Virus record (IMG/VR): IMGVR_UViG_3300024264_001555
Coordinates: 21,248 to 85,247 of that record
Strand: one strand, 5' to 3'
Source: a virus
DNA length: 64,000 bases
Within the stretch, counting starts at the first letter, position 1. The number at the start of each line of letters is the position of its first letter. Shown one piece after another: positions 55,960-64,000 of this stretch. Under the pieces are notes generated by a model. That model was not told where the DNA came from and made no database searches. It worked only from the letters and a program-made list of their open reading frames with translations. Position numbers and translations under genes: made by a program.

Positions 55960-58317
55960 TTATGTAAGATCCTCATCTGGTCCAGTATTATCACCGACTT
56001 GTTGAGTCGGTGAGCCATTAGTACTTTGCACTGTTCCGTTACCGCCTGTTAAGAAGGAAATTACTTTTCCTGCAAGTGCTTCTATAGACAGGTCTTGATT
56101 GCGTTTTCGAGTAAGTGTTAATTTTTGTACAAATTTACCTTTTTCAAAAGTACTTTCAACTAGTATTACAGAATACAGCCCACTAAACATTGACAACGGC
56201 AAAAAGCCGCCTAATGGATATTCTACATATCCGCTAGGATCGTAATCTATCGGAGTTCTAAAATTTAAAATAACATAGACTTCGCCGTCCATCGGATTAC
56301 AACTTCCGTCAAGTGTTACAGGCAACAAAGGAGACGATACTAATCCTAGATAATTACCAATACCAATATCCATTATAAAATACGGATCGCCGTGTATTGT
56401 TAGATCAACTTTTACTAGGTCTTCTGCTGAATTTATAACCAGTTGATTAAAATATCTAGCAGTTCCTGTTTCGGCATCGTCAGAACCTGTTCTACCGCTA
56501 GGTCCATTACCTATTTCAGTATCAGTTGCATCGTCTCTAAGCTGACTTGTTGCTTGAGAAGGTACTGTTCCTCGACCGGCTACTGTTACCGGATCTCTAC
56601 CTTTAGGTCCAAACCCTAACGCTCCGCCTAACTGCTGAATTAAGGTTTTTTGGTTTCGAGATGCATTAACACCTGTGTAAAATGTATGATTAAATTTTAA
56701 ATCTAAGTCTATAATATCGTCGTTAGCACCTGTATAAATGTAGCTGTATGCTTTAGCTGTCATAAGTTGTTTTATAAGACTTTTAGAAAAACTACTAATT
56801 CCAGGGGCTGCAACTGTTGAACCGTCATATCGAAACACTCTAACTCTATAAACATAAACTTTAGGGTTTGTTCCATTAAATATACCGCCTAATAAACTTC
56901 CAGTATTATATGTTTGTGTTTCTATCCTAAACCATTTAATACGTCCGGCCATGTCTGCATTTGCCCTACTAAAACTTCGGCCATATTCTGATGATATTAT
57001 CACTTCTTCAATAATGTCTTCTATTCTATCATTTACTTTTAAAGACATTACTGCTGTATTTTCGTCCCAGGCTATCCTAGTTCTATCAATAGTCCCCGGA
57101 CTAGCTTGATTTTCAGCTAGAGAAGGAATCTGCTGAGTTGTTTGACCAGCGTTTTCAGAAGTTCCTTGTCTAACGATTGATGATCTTCCAATTTCGTTTA
57201 TATCAAACTCAGCTTCTGCTTTTAATTTGTCACCAAATAGCGACCCTAAGGATATTATAGATGTTGTTTCGCCTATAACATTAGGCGTTGCAATTGAAGC
57301 ATTCTCTCCTGTGTTACCAACTAATCCCTGATACCATCCATTAAGTGAAGATCCAATTGCTCCCAACTGCGAAGTTAAAGCTCCGCTTACTGCATTAACA
57401 GCTCCGCTAACTGCTCCGCCTAAAATTCCAGTATTTGGAAATTGAATTATGTATCGATCGCTTGTATCGTTGCCTGCTTCGCGTTGTTCTTCGCCTACCT
57501 TGTTTATTTGTGTAGTAAGACTATTTGGACCTACTTGTAACATTTCAGCAACAGTCCTGCCTGTAATTTGAACATCAGTTTTAAGACGTTGCGTTCTATT
57601 AGTTACTGCTCGTTCAGTATAAGGAACTGCTTTAATATCATAAACTGCTCCTGATTCAGAAACTGACATGTCTGCTTCAACAATTTGTATTGGAAAATGT
57701 CGTTGACTGAAGAAAGGTGATTTAACATTACCTTCGTCATCATACCCAATAAATGCTACACTTATTAAAAACGGAGCGTCTAGATAGTTAGAATGTCCTG
57801 TTACTAATGCTGCACTTCTTAAATTATGATAAAACTGCCCCATTGAGTAAGGTTCTATAACTTTAAAATTAATATTAGTAGCATTGCTATGTCTAACACT
57901 GTTAACTGGTGCTACTGTATTTTTTATTGACACATCTTCAATAAAAAATTCACGCTTGCCATCTAAGTCGTACAAAGACGGAATAGTTGGTCCACCACCA
58001 CCGCCACTACGAATAATTTTAACCAACGGACCAAGAGTTCTATAGCTTAAAGGAAAGTTAAATTCCATGTTTGTCAAACATCCAAGAGTAAAAATGGGTG
58101 CATAACTAGCAAATTGATTTAATTCGTTTCTAAACGGAAAGACATCTTCGCCGTATAAAGCAGCAGCGCCTGCTAAACTAGGATTTTGTAAAAAATTGAT
58201 CGCTCGCGAAACATTATTACTGCTATCGTTGACTGTAGCAGTTCGTTTAGACCCTACTGACCCCACTCCAGGATCGCCAATTACAATATTTCCAGAATTT
58301 TCTGGTACGTATGCCAT
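55960..58317 (-). CDS. Large virion structural protein, putative baseplate hub component
   Basis: 785 residues. The N-terminal third has YDLDGKREFFIEDVSIKNTV, FKVIEPYSMGQFYHNLRSAA and YLDAPFLISVAFIGYDDEGN, a pattern known from baseplate hub proteins of marine T4-like phages. A low-complexity GGGGGP patch lies near residue 100. A central part has AVSGAVNAVSGALTSQLG, and the C-terminal part (VKVDLTIHGDPYFI, GEVYVILNFRTPIDYD, SGLYSVILVESTFEKGKFVQ) has repeated structural-protein-like strands. It takes the place where a gp27-like hub would lie between gp53 and gp5. Identity with gp27 is inferred from position and size and is not proven. Confidence 0.6.
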   Translation of the reverse strand: MAYVPENSGNIVIGDPGVGSVGSKRTATVNDSSNNVSRAINFLQNPSLAGAAALYGEDVFPFRNELNQFASYAPIFTLGCLTNMEFNFPLSYRTLGPLVKIIRSGGGGGPTIPSLYDLDGKREFFIEDVSIKNTVAPVNSVRHSNATNINFKVIEPYSMGQFYHNLRSAALVTGHSNYLDAPFLISVAFIGYDDEGNVKSPFFSQRHFPIQIVEADMSVSESGAVYDIKAVPYTERAVTNRTQRLKTDVQITGRTVAEMLQVGPNSLTTQINKVGEEQREAGNDTSDRYIIQFPNTGILGGAVSGAVNAVSGALTSQLGAIGSSLNGWYQGLVGNTGENASIATPNVIGETTSIISLGSLFGDKLKAEAEFDINEIGRSSIVRQGTSENAGQTTQQIPSLAENQASPGTIDRTRIAWDENTAVMSLKVNDRIEDIIEEVIISSEYGRSFSRANADMAGRIKWFRIETQTYNTGSLLGGIFNGTNPKVYVYRVRVFRYDGSTVAAPGISSFSKSLIKQLMTAKAYSYIYTGANDDIIDLDLKFNHTFYTGVNASRNQKTLIQQLGGALGFGPKGRDPVTVAGRGTVPSQATSQLRDDATDTEIGNGPSGRTGSDDAETGTARYFNQLVINSAEDLVKVDLTIHGDPYFIMDIGIGNYLGLVSSPLLPVTLDGSCNPMDGEVYVILNFRTPIDYDPSGYVEYPLGGFLPLSMFSGLYSVILVESTFEKGKFVQKLTLTRKRNQDLSIEALAGKVISFLTGGNGTVQSTNGSPTQQVGDNTGPDEDLT

Positions 58318-58623
58318 TTATACTCCTAGTTGCCTTGCCAATTCGTCGCCTTTGGGCAAATAAATTCTAACTCCGGGTTTTAAATCATATACTGGATCTT
58401 TAATTAAATCCATATTACGTTGTGCAAATACCCACCATAAATTTTTTGTACCGTAAAGATCATAAGCTAACAAGTCGGGTCTAAATGCATACTGTGGCTG
58501 AACAGTATACAATATGTCGTCCGGACTTGCTGGCACAGGACGTATTGTTAATACATCCAAATAATCGTTATTTTGAATTTCTGTATTAGACCAAGGACTA
58601 TTATTTTCGTATCTAACTTCCAT
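58318..58623 (-). CDS. 53: Baseplate wedge subunit gp53-like
   Basis: 101 residues, shorter than T4 gp53 (196). It keeps the family core RPDLLAYDLYGTKNLWWVFAQRN followed by DPVYDLKPGVRIYLP, a small domain with LysM-like fold features. gp53 clamps the gp6/gp7/gp25 wedges. The shortness suggests only the core domain is present, as in other marine T4-like phages. Shares one base with the upstream stop. Confidence 0.8.
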   Translation of the reverse strand: MEVRYENNSPWSNTEIQNNDYLDVLTIRPVPASPDDILYTVQPQYAFRPDLLAYDLYGTKNLWWVFAQRNMDLIKDPVYDLKPGVRIYLPKGDELARQLGV

Positions 58624-59396
58624 TAAATAAATCCTTTTCCGTTTGAAATATAACCACCATTAATAAAAGTATCTAGACTAAACTTAGTTATCGCCTTTCT
58701 GCTGTATGTTGGCTGTACCTGAACGTTTATTTGACTTCTTACAGGCACCCAAGTTCCGCTTTCGCCTACATCTGTTTGTATATAATCAACATCACTAGGC
58801 AAGTCAACTGTAAAATAAGTTACAGTTACAGGTACATCTTTAAATACATAATCACCGTAGCCATTTAATTTAACAACAGGAGGCGGTGAACCTTGATTAC
58901 TTGTGCTTCCATATGCCATCTTTGTTACACTACGTAGATAATGAGTTGCAGCAATCCAATATCTTGCATCTGTTGCATTTTCTACTACAAATTCGCCAAT
59001 AATAGTTAACGAGTTCACTTGACTGTTCTGATAAGCAGGAAATGAATAATTACTATGTGTAGGATGAAGAGCATTATAGTTAGCAGTGTGTTCCATAGTT
59101 ATTTGTGGAGTATAAGGAAACATAAACCCATTAGTTTCAAGCAAAGGTTGTAATATATCACTGTTTTGAAAATTAGCAGGCAGCGACAGTTTAACTCTCC
59201 AATCAAGGTCAGTTTTTGATCCCCAATCAGCTTCAACAAAATTTAAATCGTTTGTTGGAACTGCTCCTGGAGGTAAATTGCCTCTGCGCCTAGCGCCAGG
59301 ATCTGTAACAACATCGCTAGATGATACACTTGCAGCTCCAAGTGGTACTTCGCTTCCTGTTAAATTTTCTCTACTCGACGAGGGATTGTTTGCCAT
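58623..59396 (-). CDS. 48: Baseplate tail-tube cap gp48-like protein
   Basis: 257 residues. LDWRVKLSLPANFQ, PLLETNGFMFPYTPQITMEH, HYLRSVTKMAYGS and YGDYVFKDVPVTVTYFTVDLPSDVDYIQ closely follow the gp48 proteins of cyanomyoviruses, which are tail tube initiators at the top of the baseplate hub. A Shine-Dalgarno GGAG lies about 9 bases before the start, and CTAAATA is at 59415-59421. Confidence 0.7.
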   Translation of the reverse strand: MANNPSSSRENLTGSEVPLGAASVSSSDVVTDPGARRRGNLPPGAVPTNDLNFVEADWGSKTDLDWRVKLSLPANFQNSDILQPLLETNGFMFPYTPQITMEHTANYNALHPTHSNYSFPAYQNSQVNSLTIIGEFVVENATDARYWIAATHYLRSVTKMAYGSTSNQGSPPPVVKLNGYGDYVFKDVPVTVTYFTVDLPSDVDYIQTDVGESGTWVPVRSQINVQVQPTYSRKAITKFSLDTFINGGYISNGKGFI

Positions 59397-59414
59397 GCTA
59401 TTCTCCTATACTAT

Positions 59415-59421
59415 TATTTAG
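59415..59421 (-). promoter_or_regulatory. Late-type promoter element CTAAATA
   Basis: The minus strand has CTAAATA 19-25 bases upstream of the gp48-like start. It would begin the long leftward late transcript that carries the baseplate genes. It sits in the divergent space with the sigma-70 promoter for gp55, so early and late transcripts diverge from one 78-base region. Confidence 0.5.
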
Positions 59422-59450
59422 TTGACATAATTAAGTAAGTATATTATAAT
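59422..59450 (+). promoter_or_regulatory. Consensus sigma-70 promoter for gp55
   Basis: TTGACA (59422-59427), 17 bp, TATAAT (59445-59450). A perfect match. AGGAGA at 59465-59470, four bases before the ATG at 59475, gives a strong ribosome binding site. Confidence 0.88.
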
Positions 59451-59474
59451 AGTATTAACATTTTAGGAGAACCT

Positions 59475-60323
59475 ATGAGGAAAGTAAACTATCTTAACAA
59501 TAAAGACTTGTTAAAACAGATACACATATCAAAATCACAATTTTGTAGTTTTGTAGAGCCAGAATACAATCAGTATGACATTATTTTGCCTGATATTGAA
59601 AAAGTTAATATCAGAACTGTTGCAGAAGCTAAACGAAATAAAGCAAAAAGGTTAGGCGATGCAGAATATGCTCGTCGTAAACAAGCAGGCGAAAAAGTAA
59701 AGCAAGCTGAATGTGAAGTTGATTACAAAACTATTACAAAAGAAGAATTAATCTTTCGAATTATGACTTTTGATCATATTCCGGAAGAGCCTGGACGTAA
59801 AAAAACTCCAAAGACTATAGCAGACACTAAAGTAAAACTAAATTTTCCTCCTTTTAACCATTATAAATTTAATGATGAAGGCGAATTAGTTTTAGTTGGT
59901 AAAAGTCATTGGGAAGGTGGCATGGAAAATGGTAATTTTAGTTTAAAACATGCTCGAGCAACCAATGAACTTGCTCGAATGTGGATGAAGCTTGTTGATC
60001 GTTATGCTACAAGAGGCAATGTACGTGGATACACTTACAATGACGAGATGAAAGGGCAAGCAATACTGCAACTTTCGCAAATTGGTTTGCAGTTTGACGA
60101 ATCAAAGTCAAATAATCCATTTGCATATTATACAGCAGCAGTTACTAACAGTTTTGTACGTGTTATCAACTTAGAAAAGCGTAATCAGAACATTAGAGAC
60201 GATATTTTAGAAATGAATGACTTAAATCCGAGTTATACAAGACTCCACGAAGGTGAGTGGGAAGCTGCTGTGAAGCGTAATGAAGAAGCAACAATGACTG
60301 CATATTCTAACACAAAAAAGTGA
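59475..60323 (+). CDS. 55: gp55-like sigma factor for late transcription
   Basis: 282 residues against 185 in T4. The C-terminal half carries the recognisable core GNFSLKHARATNELARMWMKLVDRYATRGNVRG, then EMKGQAILQLSQIGLQFDES and NPFAYYTAAVTNSFVRVIN (residues about 213-235), where T4 gp55 has a similar EK...KNPFAYFTQ element. The extra N-terminal ~150 residues (MRKVNYLNNKDLLKQIHIS, SQFCSFVEPEYNQYDI) are of unknown function. gp55 directs host RNA polymerase to TATAAATA-type late promoters; such elements are found before the structural genes here. Confidence 0.74.
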   Translation: MRKVNYLNNKDLLKQIHISKSQFCSFVEPEYNQYDIILPDIEKVNIRTVAEAKRNKAKRLGDAEYARRKQAGEKVKQAECEVDYKTITKEELIFRIMTFDHIPEEPGRKKTPKTIADTKVKLNFPPFNHYKFNDEGELVLVGKSHWEGGMENGNFSLKHARATNELARMWMKLVDRYATRGNVRGYTYNDEMKGQAILQLSQIGLQFDESKSNNPFAYYTAAVTNSFVRVINLEKRNQNIRDDILEMNDLNPSYTRLHEGEWEAAVKRNEEATMTAYSNTKK

Positions 60324-60352
60324 TTGACAAGTGTTAAAAAATAGCTTATAAT
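60324..60352 (+). promoter_or_regulatory. Consensus sigma-70 promoter for gp47-gp46
   Basis: TTGACA (60324-60329), 17 bp, TATAAT (60347-60352), starting one base after the gp55 stop codon. It is followed by GGAGAA at 60365-60370, eight bases before a TTG start codon at 60379. Confidence 0.88.
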
Positions 60353-60378
60353 TAAACAAAATATGGAGAATTATAAAC

Positions 60379-61395
60379 TTGTTCAAAAAAGCAGCGATCT
60401 TTACCGATATTCATTTTGGCTTGAAAAGTAATTCAAAGCTTCACAATCAAGATTGTGAAGACTTTGTAGACTGGTTCATAAAAACTGCTAAAGAAAATGA
60501 TTGTGAAACTTGTATCTTTTGCGGAGACTGGAATCATAATCGAAATAGCCTTAATCTTACAACTATGGATGCAGGATTACGAGCATTAGAAAAATTAGGT
60601 GCAGCGTTTGACAACTTCTACATGTTTGCTGGCAACCATGACTTGTACTATAAAGACAAACGTGATGTAAAATCAACTGAGTTTGCAAAACACATTCCAG
60701 GTGTTACTGTTATCGAAGAAATAACTATAGTAGATGACGTAGCATTAGTTCCGTGGTTAGTAGGCGACGAATGGAAGAAAATAAAAAACATAAATTCAAA
60801 ATATTTGTTTGGACATTTTGAACTACCTAGTTTTTATATGAATGCAATGGTACAAATGCCAGATCACGGAGAACTTAAAAGCGAACATTTTAAGAATCAA
60901 GAATATGTATTCTCAGGACACTTTCACAAGCGTCAAAGACAAGGCAAAATTCATTACATCGGTAATGCATTTCCACACAACTATGCAGATGCATGGGATG
61001 ACGAACGTGGTATGATGATACTTGATCGTGAAAATGGCGCTGAACCAGAGTACATCAACTGGTCTAATTGTCCAAAATATCGTACAATTAAATTAAGTCA
61101 GTTAATTGACGAAAAAGACACTCTTATTAAACCAAATATGTACTTAAGAGTTACATTAGATCTTCCTCTTTCATTTGAAGAAGCAAGTTTTATTAAAGAA
61201 ACTTTTATTAGAGACTTCGGATGTAGAGAAATTACATTAATTCCACAAAAACAAATTGATGAAATATCTACAGATTTAGATATTACTCAATTTGAAAGTG
61301 TAGATCAAATTGTTAGCAACGAGATTTCTTCATTAGATACTGAAAACTATAGCAAAGCAATGCTATTAGAAATTTATAACGGATTAGAGCATTAA
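60379..61395 (+). CDS. 47: Recombination endonuclease subunit gp47 (Mre11/SbcD-like)
   Basis: 338 residues starting with TTG; no ATG fits the family N-terminus, and GGAGAA lies at good distance, so the TTG start is convincing. Calcineurin-like phosphoesterase motifs are in order: FTDIHFG (D10, H12), IFCGDWNHN, FAGNHDLYY, YLFGHFELPSF and VFSGHFHKRQRQG. With gp46 it forms the Mre11-Rad50-type complex that resects double-strand ends for recombination-dependent phage DNA replication. One base separates its stop from the gp46 start. Confidence 0.95.
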   Translation: MFKKAAIFTDIHFGLKSNSKLHNQDCEDFVDWFIKTAKENDCETCIFCGDWNHNRNSLNLTTMDAGLRALEKLGAAFDNFYMFAGNHDLYYKDKRDVKSTEFAKHIPGVTVIEEITIVDDVALVPWLVGDEWKKIKNINSKYLFGHFELPSFYMNAMVQMPDHGELKSEHFKNQEYVFSGHFHKRQRQGKIHYIGNAFPHNYADAWDDERGMMILDRENGAEPEYINWSNCPKYRTIKLSQLIDEKDTLIKPNMYLRVTLDLPLSFEEASFIKETFIRDFGCREITLIPQKQIDEISTDLDITQFESVDQIVSNEISSLDTENYSKAMLLEIYNGLEH

Positions 61396-61396
61396 T

Positions 61397-63169
61397 ATGA
61401 TTAAGATTAAAGATCTTACAGTAAAAAACTTTATGAGTGTAGGTAATCAAACTCAAGCAGTTGATTTTGATAAAGAGCAATTAACTCTTGTACTAGGAGA
61501 GAATCTAGATCAAGGAGGCGACGATAGCGGATCACGTAACGGTACTGGTAAAACTACTATTATTAATGCACTAAGTTATGCATTGTACGGTACTGCATTA
61601 ACAAATATTAAACGCAACAACTTAATTAATAAAACTAATAGTAAAGGAATGTTAGTTACACTACATTTCGAAAAAGACGGGCTCGATTATAGAATTGAGA
61701 GAGGTAGATCGCCTAATATTTTAAAGTTTTTTATTAATGGACAGGAACAAGAATTAATCGACGAGTCACAGGGCGACAGTCGAAAAACACAAGAAACAAT
61801 TAATGACTTACTTAATATGAGTCATGATATGTTTAAACATATTGTTGCATTAAACACATACAGTGAGCCATTTTTATCAATGAGAGCAAACGATCAACGT
61901 GCTATTATTGAACAATTACTCGGTATTACAATTTTAACTGAAAAGGCAGACAGTCTTAAAGATGAAATTAAAAGTAGTAAAGACGAAATTACTCAAGAGA
62001 CATTAAAAATTAATGCTATTGAATCGTCTAACGAAAAAATACAAACTACTATTGACAAATTGCAAAAAAATCTTCGTGCTTGGAATGCTAAAAAGAAACA
62101 AGACATAGAAAAATTACAAAGAGCTATTGCTGAATTAGAACATTTAGATATCGAATCTGAACTTGATAATCATGAAAAATTATCAAACTGGACTGAACAT
62201 AATAATGCTATTTTGGCTCTTAATAAAGAAAAAAGTACATTAGAGAACGCACTATTACGTGCAACATCTTCTGTAGAAAAAGCAGAAAAAGACATCGCAA
62301 ATTTAGACGATGCAACTTGTTATACATGCGGTCAAGAACTGCACAATGACAAAAAAGAAGAAATTTTGTTAACAAAAAATAAAGAACTTAACGATACAAT
62401 GGCATATCAAACAGAAATTGCTGGAAAACTTGAAGAGGCAATGAAGGCACTTAGCGACATCGGTGACATTAACGGTAAGCCTACTACTTTTTACGAATCT
62501 GCAAAAGAAGCATATGAGCATAGAAATAACGTTGATAATTTAAAATCAGCATTATCAAATAAAGAAACTGAAGAAGATCCTTATAATGCACAAATTGAAG
62601 AACTAACAAATACAGCATTACAAGAAATTGACTGGAATGTTATTAATCAATTAACAGAATATAAAGAACACCAAGAATTCTTGTTAAAGTTGTTGACTAA
62701 CAAAGATAGTTTTATCCGCAAGAAGATTATTGATCAAAATCTAGCATACCTAAACAACAGACTTACATACTATCTTGATAAATTAGGATTGCCGCATCAA
62801 GTACTGTTCCAGAACGATTTAAATGTTGAAATTACACAACTAGGACAGGACTTAGACTTTGATAACTTGAGTAGAGGTGAACGCAATAGACTTATCTTAG
62901 GATTAAGTTTTGCATTCCGTGATGTTTGGGAAAGCCTGTATCAAAATATCAACTTGTTGTTTATTGATGAATTGATAGATAGCGGTATGGATAGTGCCGG
63001 AGTTGAAAATTCACTAAGCGTATTGAAGAAGATGTCGAGAGAACGTCAGAAAAATATCTATTTGATCTCACACAAGGACGAACTTGTTGGTAGAGTTAAT
63101 AATGTACTTAAAGTTATAAAAGAAAACGGTTTTACTAATTACGAAAACGATATTGAGATAGTAGAATGA
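61397..63169 (+). CDS. 46: Recombination endonuclease subunit gp46 (Rad50/SbcC-like)
   Basis: 590 residues, near T4 gp46 (560). Walker A is GSRNGTGKTT (residues 45-54), in a lid with extra DQGGDD insertion; two coiled-coil arms flank the zinc hook CYTCGQ (C about 310 and 313); the ABC signature is LSRGERNRLILGLSFA (about 491) and Walker B LLFIDELIDSGMD (about 518). It bridges DNA ends and drives gp47. The last codons overlap the next gene. Confidence 0.96.
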   Translation: MIKIKDLTVKNFMSVGNQTQAVDFDKEQLTLVLGENLDQGGDDSGSRNGTGKTTIINALSYALYGTALTNIKRNNLINKTNSKGMLVTLHFEKDGLDYRIERGRSPNILKFFINGQEQELIDESQGDSRKTQETINDLLNMSHDMFKHIVALNTYSEPFLSMRANDQRAIIEQLLGITILTEKADSLKDEIKSSKDEITQETLKINAIESSNEKIQTTIDKLQKNLRAWNAKKKQDIEKLQRAIAELEHLDIESELDNHEKLSNWTEHNNAILALNKEKSTLENALLRATSSVEKAEKDIANLDDATCYTCGQELHNDKKEEILLTKNKELNDTMAYQTEIAGKLEEAMKALSDIGDINGKPTTFYESAKEAYEHRNNVDNLKSALSNKETEEDPYNAQIEELTNTALQEIDWNVINQLTEYKEHQEFLLKLLTNKDSFIRKKIIDQNLAYLNNRLTYYLDKLGLPHQVLFQNDLNVEITQLGQDLDFDNLSRGERNRLILGLSFAFRDVWESLYQNINLLFIDELIDSGMDSAGVENSLSVLKKMSRERQKNIYLISHKDELVGRVNNVLKVIKENGFTNYENDIEIVE

Positions 63170-63402
63170 AAAAAGATATACACGATGAATTAGTACAAGC
63201 ATACTTAGATTATTTTACCATTAACGAAGAATGGAGCCGACGACCTTCAGTACGGCGGTACTATGCGATAAGAAAACAAATAAAGAAAATTATGATTTTA
63301 GGCAAAGAAAGACACACAGAAGTAAGGCAAGAATATTTAGATAGTAAAGAAAAATATCGAAATCCAAATAACAGTAGGCAACAGAAAAAAATTCATAAGT
63401 AA
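63166..63402 (+). CDS. Small hypothetical protein downstream of gp46
   Basis: 78 residues, highly basic and helical (RRYYAIRKQIKKIMILG, RHTEVRQEYLDSKEKYR). Overlaps gp46 by 4 bp (ATGA), so it is probably co-translated. The charge pattern would suit nucleic-acid binding or a small accessory to the replication and recombination machinery, but I do not recognise a family. Confidence 0.65.
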   Translation: MKKDIHDELVQAYLDYFTINEEWSRRPSVRRYYAIRKQIKKIMILGKERHTEVRQEYLDSKEKYRNPNNSRQQKKIHK

Positions 63403-63405
63403 AGT

Positions 63406-63855
63406 ATGAGTTGGACATATAAAGGTAAAGAAATATCCGAAATACCAGATGAGTACGAAGGATTTGTTTATCTTATTACCAACTTAACTAACAATCAAAA
63501 ATACATAGGCAAAAAACTAGCAAAGTTTAAAACTACTAAGCCACCACTTAAAGGCAGAAAGAATAAACGTAGAGGCTACAAAGAAAGCGACTGGAAAACT
63601 TATTGGGGATCCAGTGATAGACTAAACGCAGACGTAGCATCACTAGGCGAAGATAAGTTTACAAGAGAAATATTATACCTATGTAAAGGTAGGGGCGAAA
63701 TGTCCTACATAGAGGCAAGAGAACAGTTTGACAGGCGAGTACTTGAAACAGATGAATACTATAATGGTATTATTAATGTTAGAGTAGGCGGATCAGACAA
63801 ACTCAAACAGGCATTGTTAGAACAACATCTCCAGGCAAAGCATTCCAACACCTAA
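63406..63855 (+). CDS. GIY-YIG-like nuclease (putative)
   Basis: 149 residues. EGFVYLITNLTNNQKYIGKKLAK is a GIY-YIG-type start (VYLI..., YIG), though GIY is replaced by VYL. The later GRKNKRRGYKESDWKTYWGSSD and ARGEMSYIEAREQFDRRVL-type stretch offer the conserved Arg and Glu region (R and E of the family; here R70-76 and E118 by rough count). Such small nucleases are common in T4-like phages as free-standing or group I intron homing enzymes; no intron is seen. It is not certain that it is active. Confidence 0.6.
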   Translation: MSWTYKGKEISEIPDEYEGFVYLITNLTNNQKYIGKKLAKFKTTKPPLKGRKNKRRGYKESDWKTYWGSSDRLNADVASLGEDKFTREILYLCKGRGEMSYIEAREQFDRRVLETDEYYNGIINVRVGGSDKLKQALLEQHLQAKHSNT

Positions 63856-64000
63856 GGTTGGCGGGCCAGTTTATAATACCGCTGTGGAAAAAGCTCTCGT
63901 ATAGAAGCACACGTAACATATTGATCGACTACCCAGAGGTAGGAAGCCACCAAACAAATTGGGCTCACTGGTTGATATAGATTGTTTTGTTGGCAGTCGA
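63856..64000. other. Non-coding end region, possible start of a structured RNA
   Basis: No convincing gene starts in these 145 bases, although short frames are open on both strands. GC content is about 45 percent by hand count, higher than the neighbouring coding region. A perfect hairpin CTACC-CAGA-GGTAG lies at 63929-63942. TCGACT at 63925-63930 pairs exactly with AGTCGA at 63995-64000, and GCCACCAAACAA (63946-63957) pairs imperfectly with TTGTTTTGTTGGC (63982-63994) just inside it, giving a nested stem. A short imperfect hairpin (CCAAC/GTTGG) spans the stop codon at 63855 and could end transcription. Window truncation prevents a conclusion. Confidence 0.35.

Noticed and set aside
63406-63855. 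Evidence of a group I intron or homing site near the GIY-YIG-like gene
   Set aside because: Flanking genes are intact and no interrupted gene or intron core sequence was seen. A free-standing role is simpler.
1-64000. tRNA genes, IS elements, CRISPR arrays
   Set aside because: No cloverleaf with T-loop and anticodon arms, no terminal inverted repeats with a transposase, and no regularly spaced repeats were noticed on reading. A tRNA or CRISPR scan would be needed to be sure.

Overview
The window is a stretch of an AT-rich, T4-like contractile-tailed phage (myovirus), most likely marine. The call rests on a recognisable T4-type core: the recombination nuclease pair gp47/gp46, a gp55-like late sigma factor, and a baseplate block that fits gp48, gp53, gp5, gp25 and gp6 in one minus-strand run. 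A giant baseplate-associated protein of about 5,270 residues and a set of tail-fibre proteins follow. The gp48-like, gp25 and fibre proteins resemble those of cyanomyoviruses and pelagiphages more than those of enteric T4. No photosynthesis gene, tRNA, IS element or CRISPR array was seen, so the host (cyanobacterium, SAR11 or another marine bacterium) cannot be fixed from this window.

Layout. Positions 1-26,084 are an accessory region. It holds two divergent arms starting near 1,650-1,700 and a long minus-strand operon (26,084 down to 5,375). These encode twelve separate radical SAM proteins, two HxD-type (aspartyl/asparaginyl-hydroxylase-like) oxygenases, a PP-loop ATPase with a QueC-like Cys cluster, a small PLP-fold protein, an SGNH hydrolase, a class I methyltransferase, a GNAT acetyltransferase, and at least four nucleotide-sugar-transferase-like proteins. 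Genes overlap by a few bases almost throughout, so they are probably translationally coupled. Positions 26,145-34,383 hold six tail-fibre or virion-surface genes, several of them paralogous. Positions 34,405-59,396 hold the giant protein and the baseplate genes. From 59,475 onward, on the plus strand, come gp55, gp47, gp46, a small conserved-looking gene and a GIY-YIG-like nuclease. The last 145 bases may start a structured RNA.

Regulation. Three promoters have perfect sigma-70 consensus (TTGACA, 17 bp, TATAAT): before gp55, before gp47, and before the minus-strand radical SAM/glycosyltransferase operon. The structural genes instead have late-promoter-like octamers (TATAAATA, GATAAATA or CTAAATA on the minus strand), consistent with gp55-dependent late transcription. 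The modification cassette is therefore probably expressed by the unmodified host polymerase, before or independently of virion assembly.

Interpretation. The radical SAM array with sugar-transferase, oxygenase, acetyl- and methyl-transferase genes looks like an undescribed multi-enzyme modification system. Its substrate is unknown; a host or virion surface glycan, tail-fibre residues, or a small metabolite are all possible. It lies immediately downstream of the tail-fibre genes, which makes virion or receptor modification an attractive but unproven idea.
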